The notes under the pieces: model-generated
Seen by the model: only the letters and a program-made list of their open reading frames with translations
The model's database searches: none
What the model was told of the DNA's origin: nothing
Made by a program: the position numbers and the translations under genes
DNA from: Nitrobacter sp047149785
GTDB lineage: Bacteria > Pseudomonadota > Alphaproteobacteria > Rhizobiales > Xanthobacteraceae
Direction: 5' to 3'
Length of the DNA stretch: 64,000 bases
Assembly: GCF_047149785.1 (NCBI RefSeq)
Contig: NZ_BAAGBE010000001.1
Coordinates: 1,426,001 to 1,490,000, forward strand
Shown here: piece by piece, positions 1-8,416 of the stretch
How the letters are laid out: every line of letters begins with the position of its first letter
How positions within the stretch are numbered: position 1 is the stretch's first letter

Positions 1-61
1 GGCAGACCAACAGGGCGGTCACGACAATCGCCAGCGCTTTCCACCGCGTAAAGTACAACAT
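1..61 (-). CDS. secD: SecD N-terminus (partial, cut by window start)
   Basis: The minus strand starts with ATG at 61 and reads MLYFTRWKALAIVVTALLVC up to the window edge. This is a short cytoplasmic segment followed by the first membrane helix, typical of alphaproteobacterial SecD, the subunit that uses proton motive force to assist SecYEG/SecA export. Only about 20 residues are visible. The call also rests on yajC lying immediately upstream on the same strand, which is the classic yajC-secD order. No large periplasmic domain is visible, so completeness cannot be judged. Confidence 0.8.
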   Translation of the reverse strand, partial: MLYFTRWKALAIVVTALLVC

Positions 62-186
62 CGAGATAACCCATCAGATTCCAGGAATGACCGCCCCCGG
101 ACGCACCTAACAGTTGCCAGTGTCCTCTTGATTCCGAAGTTCGCTCCCAAGCGCTGCCGCAGAAACGCGCGCGCCTCGGATTGGGA

Positions 187-591
187 TCACTTGTTCGCGG
201 CGGTGTCGTCCTTTGCGCCCTCGCCTTTGGCGCCTCCCTTTGCCGATTCACCCTTGGTCGGTTCACCCTTGGCCGGCTCGCCCTTGGCGCGGACGATCGA
301 AATCATCTGACGCATCTGCCGCACCCGGACGCCGTCCGCAATCTCGAATTCGATCTGGTCGTCATCCACCACCTTGGTGACCTTCCCGACAAGACCGCTT
401 GTCGTGATGACGGTGTCGCCGCGGCGAATATTCTTCACGAGTTCGTTATGCTCTTTCGTCTTCTTCTGCTGAGGCCGGATGATCAGGAAATACATGATGA
501 TGAAGATCAGCGCGAACGGCAGCAGCGACATCAGCAGGTTGTTGGTATCGCCGGCACCGGCAGCCTGAGCAAACGCAGGGGTCATGAACAT
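187..591 (-). CDS. yajC: YajC, Sec translocon accessory subunit
   Basis: 134 aa. YajC is a small inner-membrane protein of the SecDF-YajC complex. The sequence has a short N-terminus (MFMTPAFAQAAG), one hydrophobic helix at about residues 19-38 ending in the family signature IIRPQQKK, and a cytosolic domain with GDTVITTSGLVGKV. The gene sits directly upstream of secD, separated by about 125 bp. The C-terminus is unusual: after about residue 100 it becomes a lysine/glycine/glutamate-rich tail built from near-repeats of AKGEP, coded by 15-bp units at 245-289. Family members usually end soon after the conserved domain. The start is the first ATG, which gives the usual YajC N-terminus. Confidence 0.95.
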   Translation of the reverse strand: MFMTPAFAQAAGAGDTNNLLMSLLPFALIFIIMYFLIIRPQQKKTKEHNELVKNIRRGDTVITTSGLVGKVTKVVDDDQIEFEIADGVRVRQMRQMISIVRAKGEPAKGEPTKGESAKGGAKGEGAKDDTAANK

Positions 592-781
592 TCGGACGAA
601 TCCTTGAAACGGAGCAACCAGGACGACGGCGGAGTCGTCCGATGGAGAGCAAATTCGCGCGGACTATAGCGGCCGCGGTCTCAATTGCAACGCTGCCAGA
701 CCCTTGAACGAGCCCCATTATTTCGGCTGCTTGCAGGAAGCGGGGCGCCCCGTTAAGGGTGCGCCGTCAGGAAAGGCCAGG

Positions 782-1747
782 ATGGCAAAAAAGTCACTCA
801 AAACCGGCGCCCGCAAAACACCGGGGGCTCGATCCGGCAAAACCGGCGGCGCGACAAAAGGTCCGGAATCGACGGTCCCCGCTGTCGCGGAACGCATCGC
901 CGGCGCGCTTGAGGCGATCGCCGCGGCGATGTCCTCCGCGGCGGCAAAACCCGACAACAGCCGTGCGCTGGCGCTCGCCGACGCCTTCATCTGGCATCCG
1001 GACGGACGACTGGCGCCGGTGCCGCGCGTCAGCCGCGTTGACCTCGACCTGCTCAAGGGCATCGACCGGCTGCGGGACATCCTGATCGAGAACACCGAGC
1101 GCTTCGCCAAGGGTCTGCCCGCGAATAACGCCCTGCTCTGGGGCGCTCGCGGCATGGGCAAGTCGTCGCTGGTCAAGGCGGCGCATGCCAGCGTCAACGC
1201 CGAGGTCGACGGACAGCTCAAGCTGATCGAGATCCATCGCGAGGATATCGAAAGTCTGCCGAGCCTGATGGAGCAGCTTCGCTCATCGGAGTTTCGTTTC
1301 ATCGTGTTCTGCGACGACCTCTCGTTCGACGGCGATGACGCCTCCTACAAATCGCTGAAGGCGGTGCTCGAGGGCGGCATCGAGGGACGCCCCGGCAATG
1401 TCATCCTGTACGCGACGTCGAACCGCCGTCACCTGCTGGCGCGCGAGATGATCGAGAACGAGCGCTCGACCGCGATCAACCCCGGAGACGCGGTCGAGGA
1501 AAAGGTCTCGCTATCCGACCGCTTCGGCCTCTGGCTCGGCTTTCATCGCTGCAGCCAGGATGAATATCTCGCAATGGTGCGCGGCTACTGCGTTCACTTC
1601 GGCATCAAGCTCGACGATTCCGAGCTTGAGCGGGAGGCGTTGGAATGGTCGGCCACGCGCGGCTCGCGCTCGGGCCGCGTCGCCTGGCAGTTCACGCAGG
1701 AACTGGCAGGCCGGCTCGGCGTGCGCCTGGCGAAGCAGACGGCTTAA
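782..1747 (+). CDS. AAA-type ATP-binding protein (DUF815 family)
   Basis: 321 aa from the ATG at 782, which follows an AGGAAAGG-like ribosome site; an upstream in-frame start at 704 would add an unlikely 26 aa. The Walker A motif GARGMGKSS lies at about residues 121-129. A Walker B-like stretch (FIVFCDDLSF) is at about 173-182 and a sensor segment (NVILYATSNRRHL) at about 206-218. SDRFGLWLGF supplies a plausible arginine finger. The basic, low-complexity N-terminus is probably disordered. This arrangement matches the DUF815 AAA proteins often found beside yajC in Rhizobiales. The cellular role of the family is not well defined, so I give none. The gene is divergent from yajC. Confidence 0.9.
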   Translation: MAKKSLKTGARKTPGARSGKTGGATKGPESTVPAVAERIAGALEAIAAAMSSAAAKPDNSRALALADAFIWHPDGRLAPVPRVSRVDLDLLKGIDRLRDILIENTERFAKGLPANNALLWGARGMGKSSLVKAAHASVNAEVDGQLKLIEIHREDIESLPSLMEQLRSSEFRFIVFCDDLSFDGDDASYKSLKAVLEGGIEGRPGNVILYATSNRRHLLAREMIENERSTAINPGDAVEEKVSLSDRFGLWLGFHRCSQDEYLAMVRGYCVHFGIKLDDSELEREALEWSATRGSRSGRVAWQFTQELAGRLGVRLAKQTA

Positions 1748-1779
1748 GGAGAGCAACGCGCGCGCGGGCGTCGTCGCGG

Positions 1780-2970
1780 TCACAGCGCCGCCAGGAGTTC
1801 GGCGCAGACGGCGCAAAAGACAACGACCAGCCAGGGCGGCGTCCGCCACAACAGCAGCAGCGCAAAGGCGACCACGGCGAGTCCGAAGTCTCCCTTGGAC
1901 ACGATGCCCGAGGTCCAGACCGGATTGTAAAAGGCGGCCAGCAGGAGGCCGACGACCGCGGCATTGACGCCGCGCAAAGCCGCCCTCGCAGCGGCCCGCC
2001 GCCGCAATTCGTCCCAGAACGGCATCACGCCGATGAGAAGCAGGAAGGACGGCAGGAAGATCGCAACAAGACACAGCGCGGCCGTTTTCCAGCCGCCGAT
2101 CACCGCCCCCAGATAGGCGGAAAACGTAAAAAGCGGCCCCGGCACGGCTTGCGCAGCGCCATAGCCTGCCAGGAAGACATCGTTATTCACCCATCCCGGC
2201 GGCACCACCTGCGCCTGGAGCAGCGGCAACACCACATGCCCGCCACCGAACACAAGCGAACCGGTGCGGAAGAACCTGTCGAACAGCCGGATATCGGTAT
2301 TGTTCGAGACGGCCGACGCGATGGGCAATCCCGCAAGCAGAATGGCAAGGGTCGCCAACGCGAAAATCGCCGTTGCCCGCCCGGTCCGCGGCGATATGCC
2401 GGCGTGATCGGCCGGCACCGGTTCGCGTTTCAACACGAACATGCCCGCGGCAGCGCCGACAACGATCGCGCCGATCTGTCCCCAGACCGAATCGATCGCC
2501 AGCGCCGTGACGGCCGCCAGCGCAGCGATGCTGGCGCGCTCGCGATCCGGCGCCAGCGTTCGCGCCATGCCGAGAATCGCAAGCGCCACCACTGCGACGG
2601 CGGCCACCTTCAAGCCGTGCAGCCAGCCGCTGCCGAGCGAACCTCCGAACAGGGATACACCATAGGCGAACGCAACCAGTGCCAGCGCCGACGGCAGGGT
2701 GAAACCCGCCCAGGCCGCAATTGCGCCAGCGTAACCGGCCCGCGCCAGACCGATGGCTATGCCGACCTGGCTGGACGCGGGGCCCGGCAGGAACTGGCAC
2801 AGCGCAACGAGATCCGCGAAGCTCTTTTCTTCAAGCCATTTCCGCCGATCCACGAATTCGTCGCGGAAGTAGCCGAGATGAGCGACCGGACCGCCGAACG
2901 CTGTCAGGCCCAGCTTCAAAAACGCGGCAAATACCTCGCCTGCCCGACCCGAATGCACCGGCGACGTCAT
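1780..2970 (-). CDS. chrA: Chromate transporter, ChrA family (two CHR domains)
   Basis: 396 aa from the ATG at 2970 (MTSPVHSG); a start at 3018 would add 16 residues with no family support. ChrA is an inner-membrane transporter that expels chromate. The protein has two homologous halves. The first contains KLGLTAFGGPVAHLGYF and FLPGPASSQVGIAIG; the second contains SLVFGGGHVVLPLLQ and the matching VPGPLFTFSAYLG. About ten hydrophobic segments are visible. The gene ends 32 bp from the convergent DUF815 gene. An inverted repeat at 3044-3074, upstream of the start, may be regulatory. No chrB-like regulator is adjacent. Some family members may carry sulfate or other oxyanions instead. Confidence 0.9.
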   Translation of the reverse strand: MTSPVHSGRAGEVFAAFLKLGLTAFGGPVAHLGYFRDEFVDRRKWLEEKSFADLVALCQFLPGPASSQVGIAIGLARAGYAGAIAAWAGFTLPSALALVAFAYGVSLFGGSLGSGWLHGLKVAAVAVVALAILGMARTLAPDRERASIAALAAVTALAIDSVWGQIGAIVVGAAAGMFVLKREPVPADHAGISPRTGRATAIFALATLAILLAGLPIASAVSNNTDIRLFDRFFRTGSLVFGGGHVVLPLLQAQVVPPGWVNNDVFLAGYGAAQAVPGPLFTFSAYLGAVIGGWKTAALCLVAIFLPSFLLLIGVMPFWDELRRRAAARAALRGVNAAVVGLLLAAFYNPVWTSGIVSKGDFGLAVVAFALLLLWRTPPWLVVVFCAVCAELLAAL

Positions 2971-3043
2971 GTGGCTACAGCGGCCGCACGCATTTTCGGT
3001 CCCCCGGCGAATTCCCACGCCTCGGCAAACGCCGCGCGGCTAC

Positions 3044-3074
3044 TGTATTGGTCGACGGTAGCAGAACCAATACA
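3044..3074. promoter_or_regulatory. Inverted repeat upstream of chrA
   Basis: A perfect 9-bp inverted repeat, TGTATTGGT at 3044-3052 and ACCAATACA at 3066-3074, with a 13-bp spacer. It lies 74-104 bp upstream of the chrA start in otherwise GC-rich sequence. It has the form of a dimeric repressor operator; no regulator is assigned. It could also be a weak hairpin between nlpD and chrA. Confidence 0.4.
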
Positions 3075-3217
3075 ATATGCGACCGGCGTTTATCCGCCCC
3101 GTCCGGCAGAGCGGATCGCTCCGAGGGCAGTCGAACGACATCGGCCGGGAAGCGGAGACTTCGCGGCCGACGTGGATCATGGACAAGGAAGGGAACCGCG
3201 GGGTCGTCGCGAGGCCG

Positions 3218-4540
3218 TTACGCCCCGGCGAGGAATTGAAGCGGGTCAACCGGTGACGATCCTTTCCGGATCTCGAAGTGGAGTTGCGGCGACGTCGCTT
3301 CGCCCGACTGACCCGACTTGGCAATGACCTGGCCGCGCTTGACGGTATCCCCGCGCTTCACCAGCAGTTGGCTCGCATGGGCATATGCGGTCACGTAACC
3401 GTTGGGGTGCCGAAGCAGGATCAGGTTGCCGTAACCCTTGAGTTCGTTGCCAGCATAAGCAACGACGCCGTCCTCGGCGGCCTTCACCGGCGTGCCCTCG
3501 GGCACGGCGACGTTGATGCCGTCATTCGTTTTGCCGTTGGTCCTGGCGCCGTAGCCTGCGATCACGCGGCCACGTACCGGCCAGCGGAATGTCGGCAATG
3601 CGCCGGTCGCCTCGGCGGCTTTCACGGCAGGCTTGACCGCGGCCGCTTCCGGCGTCGCTGTCGCAACCGCGAGGTTGACCTTTTGCACCGGACCCTGGGG
3701 CGCTGCCGCCGCTGCGTGCACGGCAGGCGCCGGCGCGGCGGCAGGCGTGGCCACAGCCGCAGCAGGCTGCGCGGCGGCCGCGGCAACCTTCGTCGGGACC
3801 TTTATTTTCATGCCTGTCGTCAGTTTCGCGCCGGTTTGCAGGCCATTGGCGCGAGCAAGTTCGGCGACCGAAATGTGGTTGTGGCGCGCGATCCTCATCA
3901 GCGTATCGCCGCGATTGACGTAGTGGACGTCCGCCGAAGCCGCCGCGACGTGTTTCTCGGCCGGGGCCGCATGGGTCTCCGCCAGCGCTGCGCGCTTCGG
4001 AATGATCAGTCGCTGGCCAGGCTGCAGCCGGCGCGGTCCCCGGTAGCCATTGGCCTTGAGGATTTCCGCGGCGGAAACGCCGTAGCGACGCGACAGCCCT
4101 TCCAGCGTGTCGCTGGTGCCGACGATGATCGGAGTGCCGCCGCTGTGATTCCAGCCGTCTCGCGCAGCCGGAGCCGGCTCGATCGGGCGCGCGGGCGGCT
4201 CATACGAGCGGGCGGTGCGCAAGCCACCCGATACGCTCGATGCCACCGGATAGGTTTTCGGCGTCGAGATCGGCGGCGGCAGCGGCCGGGATTGATACGA
4301 TGATTGATATGGCGGCCGCGAATATTGCGGCAGTTCGCGGCGCTCGACCGGGGCCGCGGGCACCGAGCCCGTGGCTTCGCGCTGCCATCCGAAGTGATTT
4401 GACTGCTGCGGACCGCTGTCAATCTGCGCCAGGCGCGAGGACATGTCCGCACTGCATCCGGCAAAACCGATCGACACCAGCGCCAGCACCGCGACCTGCG
4501 GTACGCGACGCGAGCAAAGCACCTCGACGACACGGGACAT
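3218..4540 (-). CDS. nlpD: NlpD-like lipoprotein: two LysM domains and a degenerate M23 domain
   Basis: 440 aa. A signal peptide with a lipobox-like IGFAGC (Cys29) suggests an outer-membrane lipoprotein. LysM domains lie at about 138-181 and 205-248 and bind peptidoglycan. An Ala/Pro-rich linker leads to a C-terminal M23 fold at about 318-438. The usual zinc-binding HxGxD stretch reads TNDGINVA, so the first His and the Asp are missing, while YAHAS and HFEI keep their histidines. Loss of the zinc site is characteristic of NlpD/EnvC-type activators of cell-wall amidases rather than active endopeptidases. The gene follows pcm on the same strand, as in the surE-pcm-nlpD cluster of gammaproteobacteria, with a 160-bp gap. 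Confidence 0.9.
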   Translation of the reverse strand: MSRVVEVLCSRRVPQVAVLALVSIGFAGCSADMSSRLAQIDSGPQQSNHFGWQREATGSVPAAPVERRELPQYSRPPYQSSYQSRPLPPPISTPKTYPVASSVSGGLRTARSYEPPARPIEPAPAARDGWNHSGGTPIIVGTSDTLEGLSRRYGVSAAEILKANGYRGPRRLQPGQRLIIPKRAALAETHAAPAEKHVAAASADVHYVNRGDTLMRIARHNHISVAELARANGLQTGAKLTTGMKIKVPTKVAAAAAQPAAAVATPAAAPAPAVHAAAAAPQGPVQKVNLAVATATPEAAAVKPAVKAAEATGALPTFRWPVRGRVIAGYGARTNGKTNDGINVAVPEGTPVKAAEDGVVAYAGNELKGYGNLILLRHPNGYVTAYAHASQLLVKRGDTVKRGQVIAKSGQSGEATSPQLHFEIRKGSSPVDPLQFLAGA

Positions 4541-4700
4541 GGTTACTCACTCGACGCAACATAACTACAAATTCGAATAAACACGCCGTGAGTAAACAAG
4601 CCTTTAACCGTGACACGCCCTCGCCTTGAAAATTAACGTCGCTGGAACAATGTGTTGCGGCGGCAACTGAACTTGCGCCCGACCGGACAAATCGGCGGGA

Positions 4701-5354
4701 TCAGAGTTCCCGGGCGATGCCCGGCAGCGCCGGCACGAAGCGCACGTCGATCAGTTCCTTGCGAGCAAGTCCGGCGGTGGTCCGCCGGAGAAGGGTCAGC
4801 GTCTGCCGTCCGTTGTGCGGACCGACCGGGGCGATCAGAAGCCCGCCGGGCTCGATCCGGGCTGTCAGCGCGTCCGGAATCCGCTCCATCGCCGCCGTCA
4901 CCAGAATGCGGTCGAACTGCCCGGCTTCGGCGGGAACGTCGAAGCCGTCACCCAGCACGACCTCCACGTTATCGCAGCCGAGTTGCTCCAGCCGGGCGCG
5001 GGCACGATCGGCCAGCACGCGAAACCGTTCGATGGTCACGACCTCGCGGCACAGGCGCGACAGGATCGCGGCCTGATAGCCCGATCCCGTACCGATCTCC
5101 AGCACCCGGTTCTCGTCGCGCAATTCCAGCCGTTCCGTCATGTAGGCCACGACAAACGGCTGGCTGATGGTCTGGCCACAGGCAATGCCGAGCGCGGTAT
5201 CCCGCCACGCATCGTCGCGGTCGGCGCGCTCCACGAAGGCATCGCGCGGGACGCCGTCCAATGCGCGCAGGACTCGCTGATCGCTGATGCCGCGCCGCCG
5301 CAAATTGAGCTGGAACATCATCTTTTCGGGCGGCGGACCGTCGGCGGGAGACAT
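4701..5354 (-). CDS. pcm: Protein-L-isoaspartate O-methyltransferase
   Basis: 217 aa from the ATG at 5354; ATGs at 5387 and 5432 are possible but add residues outside the family fold. The enzyme uses S-adenosylmethionine to methylate abnormal L-isoaspartyl residues and start their repair. The SAM-binding motif I is VLEIGTGSGYQAAILS. The family region around DAWRDTALGIACGQTISQPF and the ending RIEPGGLLIAPVG are present. It lies between nlpD and surE. A second, more divergent homologue is at 11905-12567. Confidence 0.95.
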   Translation of the reverse strand: MSPADGPPPEKMMFQLNLRRRGISDQRVLRALDGVPRDAFVERADRDDAWRDTALGIACGQTISQPFVVAYMTERLELRDENRVLEIGTGSGYQAAILSRLCREVVTIERFRVLADRARARLEQLGCDNVEVVLGDGFDVPAEAGQFDRILVTAAMERIPDALTARIEPGGLLIAPVGPHNGRQTLTLLRRTTAGLARKELIDVRFVPALPGIAREL

Positions 5355-5643
5355 GGGCGGCTCTCGATGGCGTTGACCACAGCTCATATCAATATAGGTT
5401 GAGCAATCTGCGCGGAACGCCGAGCGGGTCAATCCGGGCCGAGCAGATTTTTGCTCCGACGAAACGAAGCCGCTGGAGCCGCCGGAGCAGTCGGAGCGTC
5501 TGAAAGTGGACCTTCAAGGTCCGGCTGCAGCCGATCCGACAATACCGCGTCAGCGACGATGACGCGCATTGCGTCGGGCAGCGTAATTTGCGACCTTGTG
5601 CCCGAAATTGAGCAGGAAGAGAGCAAGGGATCGGATCTCCATC

Positions 5644-6033
5644 ATGGCGCAAGTGAAGCCGTCCGGTGGCTCGGTGTTCCTTGTCGAGGACGAGGTCATG
5701 ATCCGCATGATGGTTGCGGATATGCTGGAGGAGCTTGGCTACAGCATTGCCGCCGAAGCCGGCGAGATCGAGCAGGCGCTCGAGTTCGCGCATACCAAGA
5801 ATTTCGACATCGCCATCCTCGACGTCAACGTCAACGGAAAGCTGATTTCGCCGGTGGCCGAGGTGATCGAGGCGCGCAACCGGCCCTTCATTTTCGCAAC
5901 CGGCTACGGCATGCAGGGCCTGCCGCCCGGATATCGCGACCGCCCTGTGTTGCAGAAGCCGTTCCAGATGGAAAACCTCGCCGGCATGATCGAGCGCACG
6001 CTCAGTGGCAGCGCCACGGCAGAGCGCACCTGA
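5644..6033 (+). CDS. Single-domain response regulator (CheY-like receiver)
   Basis: 129 aa from the ATG at 5644. It is one receiver domain with no output domain. The acidic pocket is E15-D16-E17, the phospho-acceptor is D60 in FDIAILDVNVNG, the conserved Thr lies in FIFATGYG at about 88, and the Lys in VLQKPF at about 109. Stand-alone receivers of this type are common in Rhizobiales and act as phosphate sinks or through protein contacts. No histidine kinase is adjacent. It is coded against its neighbours and separates surE from pcm, genes that are adjacent in many bacteria. An in-frame start at 5596 is possible but less likely. Confidence 0.9.
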   Translation: MAQVKPSGGSVFLVEDEVMIRMMVADMLEELGYSIAAEAGEIEQALEFAHTKNFDIAILDVNVNGKLISPVAEVIEARNRPFIFATGYGMQGLPPGYRDRPVLQKPFQMENLAGMIERTLSGSATAERT

Positions 6034-6104
6034 ACATTCGCGACAGCCGGTCGCTTCGCGTCCGGCGCACCGTTTTCTCTGCACGCGAGCCGAACGGGGC
6101 GCGG

Positions 6105-6872
6105 CTACTTCAACGTCGCGGTCAGGACCTCGACGAACGCGTCGTCGGTGCGGTCCAGCCGCAGCGGAGTCACCGAGACGCATCGCGCCGCTATCGCCGC
6201 GAGATCGGTGCCCGACGCCGGGGTTTCCGCGACGTCGGCTTTTTCGAATCCGATCCAGAAATACGGATTGCCGCGGCCGTCGCGGCGTTCGACGACCTTG
6301 AGGAAGCCGAGATTGCGCTTGCCCATGCGCGTCACCAGCACCCCCGCCACCTGCTCCGGCGCGCAAGCCGGAAAATTGACGTTGACCACGGTGTTTTTGG
6401 GAATGCCGGCGGCGATCACCTTGCGGAGAATCTGCGGAGCGAACGTGCGCGCGGTTTCCCACACCGGCCTGTCGCCGGTCTCCATGCTGAATTCCTGCGA
6501 CAGCGCGAACGACGGCAATCCAAGCATCGTGCCTTCGAGCGCGCCCGCGATGGTGCCGGAATAAACCACGTCCTCGGCGACGTTGCGGCCCCGGTTGACC
6601 CCCGACAGCACGAGATCCGGCCCCTTCCTGCCGAGGATGTGCCGCGATCCCATGATCACGCAATCGGTCGGCGTGCCTTTCACCGCGAAATGGCGCGGTT
6701 CGATTTCGCGCAACCGCAGCGGATCGTTGAGCGACAGCGAATGCGAGACGCCCGACTGATCGTGCTCGGGCGCGACCACCCAGACATCGTCCGACAGCTC
6801 CCTTGCGATCTGCTCGATGATCCCGAGGCCCGGCGCGTTGATGCCGTCGTCGTTGGTACAGAGAATCCGCAT
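6105..6872 (-). CDS. surE: SurE 5'/3'-nucleotidase (survival protein E)
   Basis: 255 aa. SurE is a metal-dependent phosphatase of nucleoside monophosphates linked to stationary-phase survival. The N-terminus MRILCTNDDG carries the family's metal-binding Asp pair, VVAPEHDQSGVSHS follows, and the later VLSGVNRGRNVAEDVVYSG includes the conserved Asn. The length matches the family. It is followed on the same strand by pcm and nlpD after the oppositely coded response regulator. Confidence 0.96.
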   Translation of the reverse strand: MRILCTNDDGINAPGLGIIEQIARELSDDVWVVAPEHDQSGVSHSLSLNDPLRLREIEPRHFAVKGTPTDCVIMGSRHILGRKGPDLVLSGVNRGRNVAEDVVYSGTIAGALEGTMLGLPSFALSQEFSMETGDRPVWETARTFAPQILRKVIAAGIPKNTVVNVNFPACAPEQVAGVLVTRMGKRNLGFLKVVERRDGRGNPYFWIGFEKADVAETPASGTDLAAIAARCVSVTPLRLDRTDDAFVEVLTATLK

Positions 6873-7042
6873 TCGTGAGATTGCCTTTTCCGGCCGCTGC
6901 CAGCGCCGTTCGGATACCTCTTATCCGGCCCGGTCGAGCCTTGCAAACCTGACATTCCGCCATGGCCTGCCGACGCTTTCGACGCACGTGATGCACACGC
7001 CTCACCACAACGGCGGAACGTGTATTCCCTGAAAACCTCCGA

Positions 7043-7065
7043 GGGCGGCGTAACGCGCGCCGCCC
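7043..7065 (-). terminator. Hairpin terminator downstream of the ClC gene
   Basis: GGGCGGCG at 7043-7050 pairs perfectly with CGCCGCCC at 7058-7065 around a 7-nt loop. It lies 20 bp past the stop of the ClC gene. On the minus strand it is followed within about 10 nt by a short T run (GGTTTTC), so termination is plausible but not strong. Confidence 0.5.
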
Positions 7066-7084
7066 GGATTATGTCTTCGCGCCT

Positions 7085-8416
7085 TCACCGAGCATTCCCG
7101 GTCGCGCGAACCGCTTCCGCGCCGACACGCTGCAAAAATACCTTGGCCAATGCGTGATAGACGCCTTCCTTGCAGATCTGCCGGGAACTGGCGTGGGCAA
7201 TCAGCGCCGCCGCCATCAGCGGCACCACCATGGCGTGATTATCGGTCATTTCCGTCACGATCACGAATGCGGTGATCGGCGCCTGCACCACGCCGGCAAA
7301 ATACGACACCATCCCGAGCAGCAGGATCGCGCCCAGCGGCGTGCCCGGAAAAAAATGAGCCACGTTGGATCCCAGGCCCGCGCCGGCCGCGAGCGACGGC
7401 GAGAAAATACCGCCGGGGATGCCGCTCACGGTCGAGAGCAGGGTTGCAAGCAGCTTCAGCAATCCGAAACTTTCGGGCAGCGGCGTCCCGCTCTCCAGCG
7501 CGTGTTTCACCTGCGCATAGCCCGTGCCGTAAATCGTGTCGCCCGACAGGTATCCGCACACGGCGACGGCGAGCCCGCACGCAAAAGCAAACGGAAGCGG
7601 ATGGCGCTTGATGAGCGAGCCGAACCGCCCCGGAAGCCCGAACGCCAGCAGGATCACAAGACGGCTGAACACTCCTCCGGCAAGGCCGCCGAGGACGCCG
7701 CAGATCGGCACCGTCATCCAGTCGACGCCGGTGCCGAGCGTGGTCGCGGTGTGGCCGAAATAGGCGTAATTTCCGACCAGCGCCAATGAGGTCAGACCGG
7801 CCGCGATCACGGTGCCGATGATCAGGCCGCTGGTGCGCACCTCGAAGGCGCGGCTCATTTCCTCGATACCGAAGACGATTCCCGCAAGCGGCGTGTTGAA
7901 AGCCGCGGCGACGCCTGCGGCCGCCCCAGCAAGGATCAGTCCGGGCTGGCGGCGCGGCGACATCCGCCCGATCGCGAACATGATGGATGCGCCGACCTGC
8001 ACCGTCGGACCCTCGCGCCCGACCGACGCGCCACAGAGCAACCCCAGCACCGTCAAAAGAATCTTCCCGACGCCGATGCGAAACGAGACCAGCCGGCCGC
8101 GCGCCTCATGGTCCTCGAATTGACGCGCCGCGATAGCCTGCGGAATGCCGCTGCCTTGCGAGTTCGGAAAGAAACGCAAGGTGAGAAACACGGACAGCAC
8201 GAACCCGAGCGGGGTAACGACAAAGGACGCGTAGCGCCATTTTTCGAGCAGGCGCGCGAACAGGAACTGGGCGAGGTCCGAGGCCTGCGTCAACCCCACC
8301 GCGGCCGCGCCGACGGCAAGACCGCCCGCGACAAAAATGACCCGCCGCTGCCACCGGGTCGAGATGACCCGGACCGATCGCAATTGCCGTTCGGTGAGGT
8401 GCGGTCTTTGCATCAT
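7085..8416 (-). CDS. ClC-type chloride channel / Cl-/H+ antiporter
   Basis: 443 aa from the ATG at 8416, which overlaps the serS stop in ATGATGA and implies translational coupling. An extra 71 aa upstream in frame would lie inside serS and are rejected. The three ClC selectivity-filter motifs are present: GSGIPQ, GREGPTVQ with the gating glutamate, and GIFSPSLAAG. About ten or more membrane segments are visible. The gating Glu suggests antiport rather than a passive channel. There is no C-terminal CBS domain. Confidence 0.93.
   Translation of the reverse strand: MMQRPHLTERQLRSVRVISTRWQRRVIFVAGGLAVGAAAVGLTQASDLAQFLFARLLEKWRYASFVVTPLGFVLSVFLTLRFFPNSQGSGIPQAIAARQFEDHEARGRLVSFRIGVGKILLTVLGLLCGASVGREGPTVQVGASIMFAIGRMSPRRQPGLILAGAAAGVAAAFNTPLAGIVFGIEEMSRAFEVRTSGLIIGTVIAAGLTSLALVGNYAYFGHTATTLGTGVDWMTVPICGVLGGLAGGVFSRLVILLAFGLPGRFGSLIKRHPLPFAFACGLAVAVCGYLSGDTIYGTGYAQVKHALESGTPLPESFGLLKLLATLLSTVSGIPGGIFSPSLAAGAGLGSNVAHFFPGTPLGAILLLGMVSYFAGVVQAPITAFVIVTEMTDNHAMVVPLMAAALIAHASSRQICKEGVYHALAKVFLQRVGAEAVRATGNAR

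Noticed and set aside
1645..3327. 560-aa open frame antisense to chrA
   Set aside because: Arg/Gln/His-rich composition typical of the complement of GC-rich coding sequence; chrA on the other strand has clear family motifs.
5389..7008. 539-aa minus-strand frame across surE and the response regulator
   Set aside because: Arg-rich out-of-frame reading of surE.
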